From: Aricia agestis
Taxonomy: Eukaryota; Arthropoda; Insecta; Lepidoptera; Lycaenidae
NCBI RefSeq assembly: GCF_905147365.1
Contig: NC_056428.1
Span: 11,128,001-11,192,000 of the forward strand
Length of the DNA stretch: 64,000 nucleotides
Reading direction: 5' to 3'
Below are positions 1-12,061 of the stretch, piece by piece (the stretch's first letter is position 1; each line of letters opens with the position of its first letter). Both the position numbers and the translations under genes were made by a program. Under the pieces are notes generated by a model. It searched no databases, was not told the origin of the DNA, and was given only the letters and a program-made list of their open reading frames with translations.

Positions 1-1140
1 AGCGCGACTCGGGTAATTAAGGGCCGACAGAAATTAATACGGCGCGGCGCGGGGCGCGGGACAATCCTTTCTACCTCTATATTGTACTTATTTATAGCAC
101 CTTATTTTAATTTTTAATACATAAATCGTGTTACGTTAAAGGGAGATTTACACTTTATTTGTGTCCTCCGTAAATTATTTGAGCGCTCGAACCTCCGGCT
201 CCGCGCGCCTGCGAATGAATGATGTGTACCTGCACTTGAAATGTAAATAAAAATAAAACTCGTATAACGATGTATTTTTATCACTATTCGTCTTTTTTTT
301 TCTCGATTCGATCGGAGATAATCTTGTATCGTAAGCGATCCCCGGTAGGTATTACACTGGTTGTAAATGTAATTGATCGTAAAGAAGTGCTTAATTATAA
401 ACAGCTTTACGATATAAGGTGCTCGAAGTAGGCGGTTGACTCTTTCCTTTTGGCTCGCAAGGAATTTAGTCAAGGGTTCAAATCGATTGAGCTCATATTA
501 GTCTTTTACTACACTTAGCACATTAAAATAATAAAAACTACATTTATATGTACATTAAATAATATATTGACCGCTAGATTTTTAACCTAAGGGATCAAAT
601 AATAAAATGAATAACCAGACACCTTGGCATCCTCAGATTTATAGCTTCGAAAGGCAGAAATGAATTATTATAAATTAAGTAATTATAAAATTAATGATCC
701 TTAAAAATCAAAGCGATAATGAAGATGATTAAAAATCATAAATTATATCTCTCGGTCAAAAAGGAGAAAACGACGTAAATCACCAACAATGCAGTTCCTT
801 GGAAGTGGCCTAATGAAATATTTTAGCGCGATAAAATTTAACTGACATCCTAAAGAAAGGCCGGATTAAAGGTCCGAGCAGACGAGGGACTTTTGGCTGT
901 TTTTAATACTTACAGCATTTTTGAGCTATTGCTTAGCTTTAATGCGGGTTTTGTGGCCGACCGAATAACGAAATTTCGTAACGAAAATAAACGTAACGAT
1001 GACATCCCGTAACTCCGACCGGTACAGCGCGCCTTTTGTTTGTGTGCGTGTGACTAGAAGTATGCTAATTATAATAATTGCATAGGTTGCTTATAAATGC
1101 TTTGCAATAGCTTTACCGCGGCAGACGCCGAGTGCTACAC
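1..1140. other. Mixed AT/GC sequence, no supported gene; possible regulatory DNA
   Basis: The first 60 bp are CpG-rich with GGGTAATTAAGGGCCGAC and AAATTAATACGG, resembling the island at 27.7 kb. 1035-1135 resembles 41643-41745. A 119-codon minus-strand frame (114-473) lacks any recognisable motif. Confidence 0.35.
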
Positions 1141-1144
1141 GTAT

Positions 1145-1240
1145 TTTTTTTATAAAATCTGGGGCAAACGAGCGAACGGGTTATCTCATGGAAAACAACT
1201 GCCGTCGCGACGACGCCCATGGACACTCGCAAGTCGCAAC
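1145..1240 (-). repeat. Poly(A)-tailed dispersed repeat R1, fragment
   Basis: Shares GGCAAACGAGC and CCCATGGACACTCGCA with copies at 10703, 20351, 30368 and 37434. On the minus strand the repeat ends in an A-run, as SINEs or LINE 3' ends do. This copy is short and diverged. Confidence 0.7.
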
Positions 1241-1618
1241 ATCTTTAAGTTGCTGTTTTAACGAGGAATATGGCCTGTTACAGCAAGTGGTTTAAATTAC
1301 AATAAGTGCTAAGAAAGTTGTTTTAAAACTGACAATGCTCTTAAGTATTGGGTTGCAAATGAACAGCAGAAGTTGGTATTAGTTTACATAAGAATGAGTT
1401 AACAGTAGGCAGTAGCGTATTCGGTATTCTTGTTTTCTCTATACTGCCCGAAGCTAGCATTGCTTACTAACTTAACTTTGATAGCCTATTTAACTAAAAA
1501 TAAAGTTTCCGTTCTTAGGCTAAAACGTTAAGTTCGTAAAATGCGTCACACTAAAATTCACTTTTTTTACCCCCTCTTCACCCCGGTTGTCACAAAAACT
1601 AAGCCCCCCCCCCCCCCC

Positions 1619-1747
1619 CTAAACAATTGGTATTGCAACATCTTCAACATCTTCGAAACTACCATCTACTCCATCGTCATCTATCCATTCTGCATTTTCC
1701 GTACCAGCGTTTTCATCTCCTAATATACATAACAGCTCTCGAGCTTT
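1619..1747 (-). pseudogene. Orphan acidic coding-like tail, possible decayed transposase end
   Basis: Read on the minus strand this gives 42 open codons ending in TAG. They begin KARELLCILGDENAG and continue into an acidic stretch with WIDDDGVDGSFEDVEDV. An in-frame stop lies immediately upstream and there is no ATG, so this is a fragment. A run of about 16 C (plus strand) follows the stop. Codon composition and the acidic C-terminus look like real former coding sequence, perhaps the end of a transposase or a captured exon. I do not recognise the family. Confidence 0.35.
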
Positions 1748-2483
1748 TTATTGAATGGCGAACGTCACGCTACCGTAGACCCCCAGCCCCCCCTACTCAC
1801 ATCTTGTTACACTCAGCAAAACCCCTCCTCCCCCCTTGTATGCGAATGTATTTTTATAACGGCCCCTAATGCCTTGTTCATAAGAGAAACACGCTTGCTA
1901 ATTTCAAGTTTGGACGTTGCGTCCATCTATCAGAATTAGCGTTGCCATTTTGCCAGGCTGAGGAATATTTCTCATTAAAAAATTTCAGTGAAAAAGCAAA
2001 TCCCTATCCCATCTTTTTATTTTACAGCTTTTCAAGCGGCTTACCAAATCCCCCGTCTGCGCGAGCCAACGCCGAACATTTGTTAATTAGCCAGTTTTTA
2101 TTGCGGCAAATTCGGTTAGCCCCAACAAAGGCAGCTCAAATAAAAATAAAGCTGACTCGTGACGAATCACGAGGTGTTTCGTCCCGCGCCGAACCCTTTG
2201 TGCCTAATCTATAGATGGCCCGTTTTAATTAAAGATAATGTAACATAACATCACGTAGTGGAGCTACCTCATCTACCTCATACCACTAGGGCTGCCAACT
2301 TTGTAAAAATATAGTACAGTATATTATAGATAATTCGCATGAATATTAATTTATGAAAATATTATGAATCTGTTTACTTCCGTTGGCTCGTGTTGGCCCT
2401 ATTTTAGATTTGATTATAAAACAAGTGGTATCGTATACCGCATATATATATTGACCATGATTGAGGTCTCAACCACGAAAAAT

Positions 2484-2625
2484 GCCTCCGTGGTCCAGTG
2501 GTTTAGATCGTGGCTCTTGACTCGAAGGTCGTGGGTTCGATTCCCACATTGAAAACATGTTATTTCCAAGTTTGATTAGGACAATGCTGATCACCTGATT
2601 GTTTGACAGGTGGGTTAGCAGTTTA
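2484..2625 (+). mobile_element. tRNA-derived SINE (family S1), truncated
   Basis: Has a tRNA-like head with an A-box-like TGGTCCAGTGG and a B box GGTTCGATTCC, followed by the S1 body AACATGTTATTTCCAAG. Only about 140 bp remain; copies at 4621 and 22154 are fuller. It is not a functional tRNA because the head continues into the shared SINE body. Confidence 0.85.
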
Positions 2626-3111
2626 GTAGATAATTTATATTGTATTTAATACTTTATTTTAATAGATTTTTGCTATTTATGTTTGCTAAACATTGTAGCG
2701 ATAAGCGCACGCGCACCTCGCGCTGATAGTGAAAAATTATATTGTCATTGACACAATTTGTCACGCAAATAGGACCTCGTGATATTGTTACTGTTGATCA
2801 GCTAGGGCTTCTCAGGAGTCAGGCGTCATTGTCACTAGAGGATTGATTCAGTTATTAAATAAGGATTTAGCTGTGCAATGCGAAAATATGGTATTATAGT
2901 ATTAGTTGAGACCATTTAGTTATAATATTATGCTAAGGGTAGTATAATGACTCTACCATAACTTTTGCTCCAAAAATTTTTGAAACAACTTCACGAATTT
3001 TTCGTTTATTGCCATAACCGTGCATTGAACAAAGTTAATATTTCAACACATTTTATAAAATTCTATCATTGAGAAACCGACCTAGCGGATTTTTTAAATA
3101 TTGTATATATT

Positions 3112-3387
3112 CATGGGCGTACCGAGGGGGGGCAGGGGGGGCAGCTGCCCCTCCTGGACCATGTTGACGTCCCTACTAAGTATATTATATAGTACTTTCA
3201 TCTATAAAAATTAAAAATAATAAAACGAATTTTTGCCATTTGTTTGCAAAACAATATTTTTATAACTAAAAATTATTAATTTTTTATTCTTTATAAGCAC
3301 CTAGCTTATAAAAAATCTGATTTGCCGCCCCCTGGCCCAGAATTTGCGTAATTTGCCCCCCCCTGGCCCAGAACCTGGGTACGCCCA
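3112..3387. mobile_element. Foldback/hAT-like element with CATGGGCGTAC ends
   Basis: Terminal inverted repeats CATGGGCGTACC and GGTACGCCCAT enclose G- or C-rich subterminal runs and AT-rich interior. The same termini bound the 743-bp element at 53614-54356, which has an exact 8-bp target duplication, so this copy is placed in the same hAT-type family. Flanks here are simple TA sequence, so its own duplication is ambiguous. Confidence 0.65.
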
Positions 3388-4620
3388 TATATATATATAT
3401 CGAGTTATTGAGAAAAAACTAATTTGGCAATGAATCTGCGTTGTCCTTTTTCACCTGGCATATGAAATATGAAATACGGGCGTAAGTGTGAAGAGGGAAG
3501 GACGATGTTGATTTTTTGGGTTAGTCACCCTCTTAAGTGGTTCCATGATCTAATTTTTTTTATGTCATCGAAAATAATGCCGCGAACATGCCAGGCATGT
3601 TCATCTATCTACACGAATTCTCAACCTTTTATATTGTTTGGTCAATTTACAAAATTTTTAATGCGAATAATAAAATATCTAATAGTGTATATTTTATATT
3701 GTGAAAAGAAATAAAGATTATTATTTAAACAAAAGAAGATATAATAAATAATAAATTACATAAAACAGCACAAGAACTGGGTACATTATCACGCCTGCCG
3801 TGATGCCTTAAAAAGCTGAAGTACGTAAATATAGACGACGACATTAGTCAATACAATGTGCTGTCTACTTATAGGTAAGTATATCATAAAATAGGTCCCA
3901 ATTATAGGTATCGTATGTGAAGCGTCCATAGATATTAAAAAAATATATTAAAAAAACATAAGAAATATGAGTTATCGGCTAACCGTTCCACCATTCTACC
4001 TTTGGACATTTATTTTGTGGGGGACTATCTGCTTGCATCGCAACATTATCATATTCCCCTGTTTCTAGCTCACAATTTCTATTCTCTAAAAAATCACAAA
4101 TAAATAACCAAAGATTGACATTCACTGATCAAATCACGATAAATACTTACCTCGTAATCTATACCATGCCATAATTAAACCTTCAAAACCATAAACACTG
4201 CTAAAACAAAATATATCTGCAGTAACTCAAGAAGGACTAATTTTTAACTAAGAAAAAAGGCTTTTTATGATTTTATCTCTTTACAGTGCTAGTGAACACG
4301 CCTAGCGTGCTACGTAATTTCATCCTGCAGTGCCGAGAGCACACCTATCATAGTTTGCGTTTTTTATAGGGTGGCATCGCTGGGAACTACTAGAAAATCG
4401 TGGTGGCATTGAATGTGTTAACCGAACGTTAACAAAAGCTCATCCAAAAGAAAGAGAGTAGGGCAACGAAACAGTAGCTCCGAATTTCACATAAAATAGC
4501 CTTGACATCAATTTATATTAAATTAATTCGTATGTTCTTCATAAATAGTCATCACCAAATGATTTATATGGCGAGCCGTTAGATTACTGCTATAATGATA
4601 TTATGTTTATTGCCTATAAC

Positions 4621-4963
4621 GCCTCCGTGGTCTAGTGGTTAGAGCGTCGCTCTCGACTCCGGAGGTCGTGGGTTCGAATCCCGCGTTGGAAACATGTTAT
4701 TTCCAAGTTTGGTTAGGACAATGCAGGCTGATCACCTGATTGTCTGACAAGTAAGATGATCCATGCGTCGGATGGGTATGTAAAAAGTCGGTCATGCGCC
4801 TGATCTCTCGCCGGTCGTGTCGGTCTTCCGTCCCACTGGGTTATGAGAGTAAAGGAATAGAGAGTGCTCTTGTGTACTGCGCACACACTTGGGCACTATA
4901 AAAGTACTCCTGCGTACCTGGTCTGGTTTCAATGAAACCGGCCACCGTCACCGAAACCGGTGT
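4621..4963 (+). mobile_element. tRNA-derived SINE (family S1), near full length
   Basis: Starts with the tRNA-like head GCCTCCGTGGTCTAGTGG (A box) and GGTTCGAATCC (B box), then a body of about 270 bp shared with the copy at 22154. That body includes AAGATGATCCATGCG and ends near CACCGTCACCGAAACC. The boxes imply an internal pol III promoter. Immediately downstream lies a 4x34-bp tandem array. Confidence 0.9.
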
Positions 4964-5099
4964 GGGGAGTAATAATATGTTTATTGCACTTCACCAAGGG
5001 GAGTAATAATATGTTTATTGCACTTCACCAAGGGGAGTAATAATATGTTTATTGCACTTCACCAAGGGGAGTAATAATATGTTTATTGCACTTCACCAA
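4964..5099 (+). repeat. Four exact 34-bp tandem repeats at a SINE 3' end
   Basis: Units start at 4964, 4998, 5032 and 5066. Each begins GGGGAGTAATAATATG and ends GCACTTCACCAA. They are identical as read and directly continue the S1 SINE tail. They are contiguous with no spacers, so this is not a CRISPR array. The likely origin is slippage or unequal exchange in the SINE tail. Confidence 0.95.
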
Positions 5100-5743
5100 A
5101 CAAAATATTTTAATTACACGAGTTATTGGAAGTCATTAGTTAGAGGGCATTTTCAAAAAAACGTGTACCCTTGCAAAAATATGTCTATATTTTTTAAGGT
5201 CATTTATTTACCTTTTTTTGAATGTCATATACAAGGAAAAATATTGAACTAATGGAATAAGTTAAAAAGAACGCTGAAAACGTTATATTATTCTGATATT
5301 ATTGAAACAAAATCGAATTTTCGACGAAACAGATTCCGTTGTGCGACTAAATGTAAAATATAATTTAATACAAAAAAATACAGCAATAAATGGATTTCTT
5401 CGTTAATTTAATCTAGTGAAATGCATATTTAATTGTTTATTAAAAAAAAATTAGATAATTTCAAGGATCAACAAGAGTAGCAATTATTTTTAATCCATAG
5501 TGTGACTATGTGACCCAACCACTAGGTTATTTTTCATTTTTTTACATGAGTAAGTAATATTTAACATATTTAAAGGAGTTTTTATAACACAAAAACCTTT
5601 TATTTAAATATTTTTATTGTTGCACTACTTATAAAAGTAAAAAATTCTTTGATTTCATAGATTTAACTTCAATAATTAGAGGGACGAACATCTCATAATC
5701 ATAAAGATGTGTTCACATGTCTACGAATTCCTAAGTTATTAAT
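5100..5743. other. AT-rich, no gene seen
   Basis: Low-complexity AT-rich DNA after the SINE array. I see no coding, inverted-repeat or RNA signal. Confidence 0.5.
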
Positions 5744-6151
5744 GACATCGGATTATATGCACGATCAAAGTGCCGAAATATCCATGCAAATATGCACGAA
5801 AAATGGTCGAAATTTGCACAAAATATGCACAATCAAAAGTCACTTAATATTAAAATTTATTATTTTTTTTAAGACTTTTCCGGTAGTGACATTAATAAAA
5901 GCGCCAATTTTTATAATTTCATAAAATCCAGGATTTTTAATTTCTTGAAATAAAGACTTTTTATTTATTTATTATACGCCAATAATAATTTTCTACCAAC
6001 ATTTTCCGATTGCAATCTTAATGCCCATGGAAGTTAAACTACCGAAATATGCACTATCAACGAAAAATTGCCAAAATATGCACTATCGCCTAAAAAGTGA
6101 CATTATATGCATTTGCATATGCAAGTATGCAAATGCATATAATCTGATGTC
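5744..6151. mobile_element. Foldback element with subterminal TATGCA repeats
   Basis: The ends are GACATCGGATTATATGCA and, inverted, GACATCAGATTATATGCA. Between them the motif ATATGCAC recurs several times near both ends, and the right end has a TGCATTTGCATA palindrome. AGTTATT occurs just outside both ends, possibly part of a target duplication. Clustered subterminal motifs are typical of hAT-type elements. There is no transposase. Confidence 0.65.
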
Positions 6152-7800
6152 TAGTTATTATAAATCTGCAAATATCAACGACACAAAATGATTTTCAACT
6201 TTACTGATAGAAAAGTAGTGGAAATAAAATCAAAATTTTTAAAAAACATAAAACTTTTAGGTACTTAAATTTTAAATAGTATATTTGTTATTGTTAAGTA
6301 AAGTCGACGCCTTTATGATTTGGCTGTAGCGATATCGATTTTTCTCAGCAATAACTAAAGCTAAGAAATTAAAGTTCATTGTCAGTATTTATCATGTCTT
6401 TGCCTTTGATTTACCCATAGCATAACACGATTGGTCAACTTTTATAACACAGAATAATCAATCAAATAGACCTGTGTAAAAAAAAAGGATTCCTATTTTT
6501 CCCTACAGAGAAGAGTGATTTAAGCTTCCAAAAATGTACATGGATTGGTTCAAGCATACACTTTAATTTGCCCATAGCTTATATGAAATGTATTTATGGT
6601 TTTTAAATTACGCGACAAAACTATTTTGTCACTTACGCCCTTTCCATTTTTTGCTGTTCCATTGCTTGTTTTCTGTGAGAGGCCGGGCCGGCCTTTCATA
6701 GAAAACTAGCAATCTAAAACATATCCAAAACGGTTTTTTACTTTAACGCGGCGTCACCTTAACACATAAGTAATAAAAAATATATTTGTACGTTAATCGT
6801 ACCAGTTTAAAAATCTCCAATTTTATTAATAAAACCGTGAATAAAAAAATAATTTATTTAAAATGTGAACTAAGCCTTATGCTTTCCGCCTGTTGTGACT
6901 TGTCCGTTCCATTATATGTGACCATACGAAAAGTCACAAGTCGGAAGTCACGTAATATTACTTTCTTTTACTTTTAAAGTGTTTGTAAATAACCGATAAG
7001 AGTTATCACAATTTCATTTTTTATACTAAATACTAAACTAATTTTGCAACGTGTCAACAGTAAAAACAGTTGGAGAAAGTATAATAATGCTTACAAAATA
7101 TGGTCACTTATCTGAACAAATAAACCGTTCCTGAAGAACCATCCAACCTGCGTCCGCGTCTTGTAGCAGATTTTTAACTACTAAATTTAAATTGAAGTTT
7201 CTCGATGTACAATGAAATATAGTGCTATCATTTAGTGCCGAAAATATTTTTGTAGTATGTTTATAAAACTAAAAAAAACGGTCACTAAACCGAACATTCC
7301 GGCCGGGTTGTTTTTTCATGATTATAATTTTAATTAATTTGTAGTTAAATTATGTTAGATTTTTCAATAACAAGACATTCAATTGATACATTAAGTATTT
7401 AAGAATCTAACATAAGTTTTTTAAGTAACTTACTTTAAGAAAAAAAATAGTTATTAAAGATTTTGTTACAACTTCTGGGAAGGGGACAGGTGAATTTAAT
7501 AGGTTTCGGTACTTAAAAACCCTTATAAATCTCATACTAAATAAAATTATATACAAACGTGAATGTATTTTAATAAAAGAAAACTTGTTTATGCTCCTAC
7601 ATTAAAATTACAAAATGTTAGTATGTAATTTTTTACAAATAATCTGTAGCGAAGTCAAGGGACAAGGTAAAAACCAGGGGTACACATTTTTTTGAAAATG
7701 CCCTAGAGGTGAATATCTCTTCGAATCTCTCCCAAATTGAAACTTAAATATTCGAATGTCAAATGTTTTGATAGTTTTAATCATTGGACATGATGGATGG
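6152..7800. other. AT-rich, no gene seen
   Basis: About 1.6 kb of AT-rich DNA. The short open frames lack family motifs or splice support. I see nothing else that I can support. Confidence 0.5.
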
Positions 7801-7890
7801 AAAATATTGTAAACTTAATATTATATTCTCTACAAAATATAGAGTCTACTATATTTTGTAGAGAATATAATATTAAGTTTACAATATTTT
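7801..7890. repeat. Perfect 42-bp-arm hairpin
   Basis: Arms 7801-7842 and 7849-7890 are exact reverse complements around a 6-nt loop. They are AT-rich, with no TIR-like termini and no visible target duplication. Perfect arms mean a recent inverted duplication or selection on the fold. Confidence 0.9.
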
Positions 7891-8282
7891 GTGGACTGAT
7901 TCAATATATTATGTATAACTGATTTCACGTCTTGAAATCTATTGTACAGTGTACTTGAAATATAATTGTACCAGTGCTCTTTCAGCGCGCTTAATCTTAT
8001 ATATGAAATTCTCGTGTCACAATGTTCGTCACCGTACTCCTCCGAAACGGCTTTACTGATTTTTACCAAATTTTATAAGCATATTCAGTAGGTCTGAGAA
8101 TCGGCTACTGGCTACTTTTTATATTGATAAGTGCATTTGTTGAATAAATACTAGTAAATTATTACAACTCGAGACTGACGGCGACCATTGTTTATGCGAT
8201 GGGATAGCGATGGACGTTGCCATGGTGACATACTTATTTAGTCACTTCAATAAAATAATACCTACGGGCGAAATACTTTATA

Positions 8283-8312
8283 TGGCAAAGAAACGTTTGC
8301 CGGGACAGCTAG
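8283..8312 (+). mobile_element. Helitron 3'-end remnant, family H5
   Basis: GGCAAAGAAACGTTTGCC hairpin followed by GGGACAGCTAG and T, as at 41412 and 42881. Only the terminal part is recognisable. Confidence 0.6.
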
Positions 8313-8360
8313 TGAGCTATAATTGCCTAAATATGGAGGTAAATAAAGATGTATTTCTAA

Positions 8361-9017
8361 CTAGCTGTTGCCCGCGACTTCGTCCGCGTGGAGTTCAGTT
8401 TATAGCGCGCGATGTCAACAAAATTGGTGTCAAAAGCTTTTATAAAAAAAAACCTTGTACCCCTTAAATCAAAACAGCTGTGCAGTGTGCACTTAATATT
8501 TAAAATTTTTTATTTAAAATTAAACTATATATTTTATGCCAAATTTTAAAGCTTATTTAGCCCCCCAATCACACAACTTTACCCATAAACTAAGTATTTA
8601 TCATTGATAGGTTTAATACTGACAGATAGACTACTGCAGACAGACAGACTACTGCATAGATAATGTACTGAGTTATTTAATTACGTAGAAAAGAAATAAC
8701 AATCGAAAAAAATCGAAACTTGAGTATAAGATGATACCACCTTTTATAGAAAGACTTTTGAGCAAGCGTCAGGGCGATGCAGGAGACGCACGGCGCCATC
8801 TATTATGAATTTTTGGAACTAACTTAATTTGAACAAATTTACGCATTTTCACCCCCTTGCAACCCTTTTTTCCACTAAAAAAAGTAGCCTATGTCCTTTC
8901 TCAGGTTTTAGATTATCTGTATACAAAATTTCATTACAATCAGTTCGGTAGTTTCGGCGTGAAAGCGAGACAGACAGACAGACAGAGATACTTTCGCATT
9001 TATAATATTAGTATAGA
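8361..9017 (-). mobile_element. Non-autonomous Helitron, family H1
   Basis: On the minus strand it begins TCTATACTAATATTATAAA and ends GGCAACAGCTAG, inserted between A and T as Helitrons do. The 3' CTAG is preceded by the GC hairpin GACGAAGTC. A short GACA microsatellite lies near the 5' end. About 657 bp, with no Rep/helicase. The same family lies in the opposite orientation at 12809-13469. Confidence 0.85.
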
Positions 9018-9329
9018 TAGATTAAATTCTGTCTATAATCAGTATTTCTGTTGTTTCGCATTTTTACAGTAGAAATGTAAAAACTCAGAATCATCGAATT
9101 ATGTATTTGTTTATGATAAAGCTATTGCTAGTTATGCGCACTGGCGCTATTTTCTTCAAAGTTTGTGGGTCTAAATTTATATACAATTTGTGTTCCACAC
9201 TACTCAGGTTCTTCACTTCAACAGTAGCTGATGACTCCAATCACACCTAATTTGTTTGAACGAAAAAAAGACCAACTAAATTTTAATCTCGCTTTCGACC
9301 CAAAACTACATTAGAGCCGTATTAGAGCC

Positions 9330-10110
9330 GTAATAGCGTCGATTATAATCGATGACCGCGGCGGCATCAGAGGTGCGCACGCGTTGCCAGAGTCGCCACC
9401 GGGTTACGTACGACTGTCGTCGCCGATTTTATCGGAACGATTTATCGCCTGCCGACCGACTCGTGTTTTAGACGATTACAATTTTAATTACCGAATCGAT
9501 TTGTCGACTCAGTTGTGATTTATGTGGCGATGCTTGCATATACACGATGAGGTTGATCATGGGCAATTAAAGACGAATCTTGAGTAGCTTGTGATTATTT
9601 TTCTGTATTTGCCGAGCATGGACCATAATATTATTATGTGACAAAGAGGCTGTCTGAAGATTCTACTTATATATGAGATGGATTGGTGACCGCTTTGCAT
9701 AATTTGTGTCAAGAACCTTCTAAGTGTTTTTGTAGAGAATGGTAGAGTCCTATTAGAGCCACGTCTGACGCCATTTAATCCGTGCTCTGTTTGGACCGTA
9801 AGTAATTACTCGACACAAAACGTCTAAGATGTCGAGACTCGTAATCTCGGAGTAATCCGTGCTTCTTTTGTAAGGTATTATGAGTTTGTAAGAAAGCGTC
9901 TGCGGCGCGCGGAGTGCGGTAGTAACGAGTGTATAATTATAATCAGTGCGGCGCCGGTAGCCGAAAGGCCGACTCATCGTAATTTGATGGCGTCGACCGT
10001 ACTCCCCCCCCCCTTTCCCACACCCCGCAATCGCCCGCACAAAAAACTAATTAACAGAGAGAGGCTCGCCGCACGCCGTGCGCTGCACTCGCGAGATTAA
10101 TTGAAATTTT
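9330..10110. promoter_or_regulatory. GC-rich non-coding island, candidate regulatory DNA
   Basis: Contains GC-rich, CpG-dense tracts (notably 9355-9530 and 9895-10090) with ATTA/TAAT cores such as TTTAATTACC, CTAATTAAC and GATTAATTG. No open frame has splice or family support, and the sequence does not recur as a repeat in the window. Regulatory function is inference from composition and motif style only. Confidence 0.3.
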
Positions 10111-10702
10111 CTATCTCTGTAAAGTGGTAATACTTTTTATTAATTAATTACTTTAAAACCCGTACCGCTGATGAAAGAGCTCTTTGTTGGTTTTAATTTG
10201 CTGCCGTGAGCATGAATGTCAGTACCCAGAGCTCCAACATCCAATTATGATTTTCATCAAAACGCTGCGTTAAGTGTCCGAAGTTACTAAAATTGGATGT
10301 GAGACGATAATTAGCAGCAGCAACTGCAAGACTCAAGAGCTACATCAGACAGAGCATTATAAAAATATAAACTAGCAATGTTGTTAATCCAGCAAATGCT
10401 TAAATCCAAAGGAATGACCGAAAAGGTTATTCCTTTAACTGACATTTCATAATTAAGCCTCATAATAAAATGAAATCGGACACTTTGATTTAACGCCAGC
10501 GATGCCATTAAGTTTCGCCGGTAGGGTGACCCATAGCGAATCGGTTTTGGGCGGTCGAGACACGGAGCGAGCCAACAAGCCGAGGTTAATCCTTTACGTG
10601 CGCGTTAACTACTCGCATATTGGCTTACATGTCAATGTCAAGGTGAGATGAAGTGAAAGGTGTGAGCTGTCCTGCAAGTATTTCCTGCGAGGCTTCTCTA
10701 TG

Positions 10703-10818
10703 TTTTTTTTTTATAAAAATGGGCAAACGAGCAAACGGGTCACCTAATGAAAAGCAAATAAAGTCGCCCATGGACACTCGCAACATTAGAAGAGCTGCAT
10801 GTGCGTTGTCGGATACGC
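10703..10818 (-). repeat. Poly(A)-tailed repeat R1, fragment
   Basis: Carries GGGCAAACGAGCAAACGGGT and AGAAGAGCTGCA in common with the longer copies. The A-run is at the left (minus-strand 3') end and the other end is truncated. Confidence 0.8.
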
Positions 10819-11105
10819 TCTCTTCTTGAAGTTCTTCTCGTGGTTTTCAAATGCTTGATACCTACGTAGGTTTACAGGACGTTTTTGTATGGTGAAAAAT
10901 AAAATAGAGATAAGGAAATTGTTGTGATGAGGTTCTCATTCATTGCGTATATTTTGTTTAATTTTTATGATGGGCTTTCAATATTATGTATAATGTGGAC
11001 GCACCATTAGGTAAGTAACGCAATTTAGAAAACATGGTAGATGCAGATGGAGAATCTGTTCTTCGAGTGAGCAGATTTTTAGACAATCCTCTAGCCTCTC
11101 CAGCG

Positions 11106-11329
11106 TGCCTAGCATACGCCAACGAGATATCTCACTCTACACGTTTTCTCGATGTTTGATGGTTTGTCTCTTCATCTCTATTGACCCTAGCATGGCAAAC
11201 ATTTTTCTCGCGTAGATCTATCATCGAAATAACACATTTTTATAGAGTTTTGTCGAGATTTTGACATTAAGAGACGAGTAGTTTTTAACTATCTCGAGAG
11301 TGAGATATCTCGTTGGCGTCTGGTAGGCA
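11106..11329. mobile_element. Foldback MITE, ACGCCAACGAGATATC ends
   Basis: Arms of about 33 bp (11106-11138 and 11297-11329) are near-perfect inverted copies sharing CGCCAACGAGATATCTCACT. The AT-rich centre has no coding. Class is not assignable because a target duplication is not clear. Confidence 0.75.
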
Positions 11330-11379
11330 GGCTGCAGAGGTCACCGTTACACTATAGGAATGCATTTACAAGAGCGTGC

Positions 11380-11700
11380 GATACGATCGGAGGAGTTAAT
11401 TAGCTGGTCTAATGTGAGGAATGTTAGGGCGCCGCAATAGGACGCCTCATTAACACACCGCGACCCGCGGGCCTTCCGAGAACGCTACTGGAGCCAAACA
11501 AAGGGGTTATAAAAACTGTGACAGAATTAAGAGCGTCAAAAGCGGGCGACGCGAACAAGTGAAACATAACGCGCGAAACAAAGCAGCCGAAGCGAATGCT
11601 TTAAATCATTTTTAATTATGTTATGGCGAGGGTTACGTGCGCATTACGTGCGGTGCCGCCGTGCTATGGCCAGTGGCCCTGTCACCTCACATAGCTTCCA
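11380..11700. promoter_or_regulatory. GC-rich non-coding island, candidate regulatory DNA
   Basis: CpG-rich stretch containing GACGCCTCATTAACAC and TTTTTAATTATG, with no coding or repeat signal. It is similar in style to the islands at 27.6, 36.1 and 47.7 kb. Function is inferred only. Confidence 0.3.
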
Positions 11701-11719
11701 GTATCTCATTTGTCACTGG

Positions 11720-11925
11720 CATAGTATAAAACAAAGCCTCCCGCTGTTTGCCCCTTTATATCTTTAAAATAAGCAACAGATTTTGATGCGGTTCATTAAT
11801 AAAGGTAATTCAAGAGGGAAGAGGAGGAATACATTCATAATGTAACAAAGAAACACTGGTAATTTTAGAGGTTTTAGAGATCATGTGACTATGCTCACAG
11901 GAGCGAAGCCGAGCTGGTCAGCTAG
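11720..11925 (+). mobile_element. Non-autonomous Helitron, short
   Basis: The left part matches the TATAAAACAAAG start and TTTTGATGCGGTT segment seen at 18213 and 51206. It ends GCCGAGCTGGTCAGCTAG followed by T, a Helitron-type CTAG terminus. About 205 bp. The exact 5' boundary is uncertain. Confidence 0.6.
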
Positions 11926-12061
11926 TTTTTAATAATATATCTTAGAGATATATTTTATAATCTTGGAGTTGTGGTTTCGGAGGCGTTATAGCAAAATGCG
12001 TTAGCGTCATGCGAGTGGAATTCGTGGTCTTGAAATGCTTTGCGATAGTATATTACCTATA

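Noticed and set aside
114..473. 119-codon open frame on the minus strand
   Set aside because: No recognisable domain and low-complexity basic segments. No promoter or splice support, and no homologous copy in the window.
4621..4695. Possible tRNA gene
   Set aside because: A and B boxes are present but the sequence continues into a body shared by other copies, and the acceptor ends do not pair. It is a SINE head. The same applies at 2484, 22154 and 62980-63050.
4964..5099. CRISPR-like array
   Set aside because: Units are contiguous with no spacers and attached to a SINE, and the host is a eukaryote.
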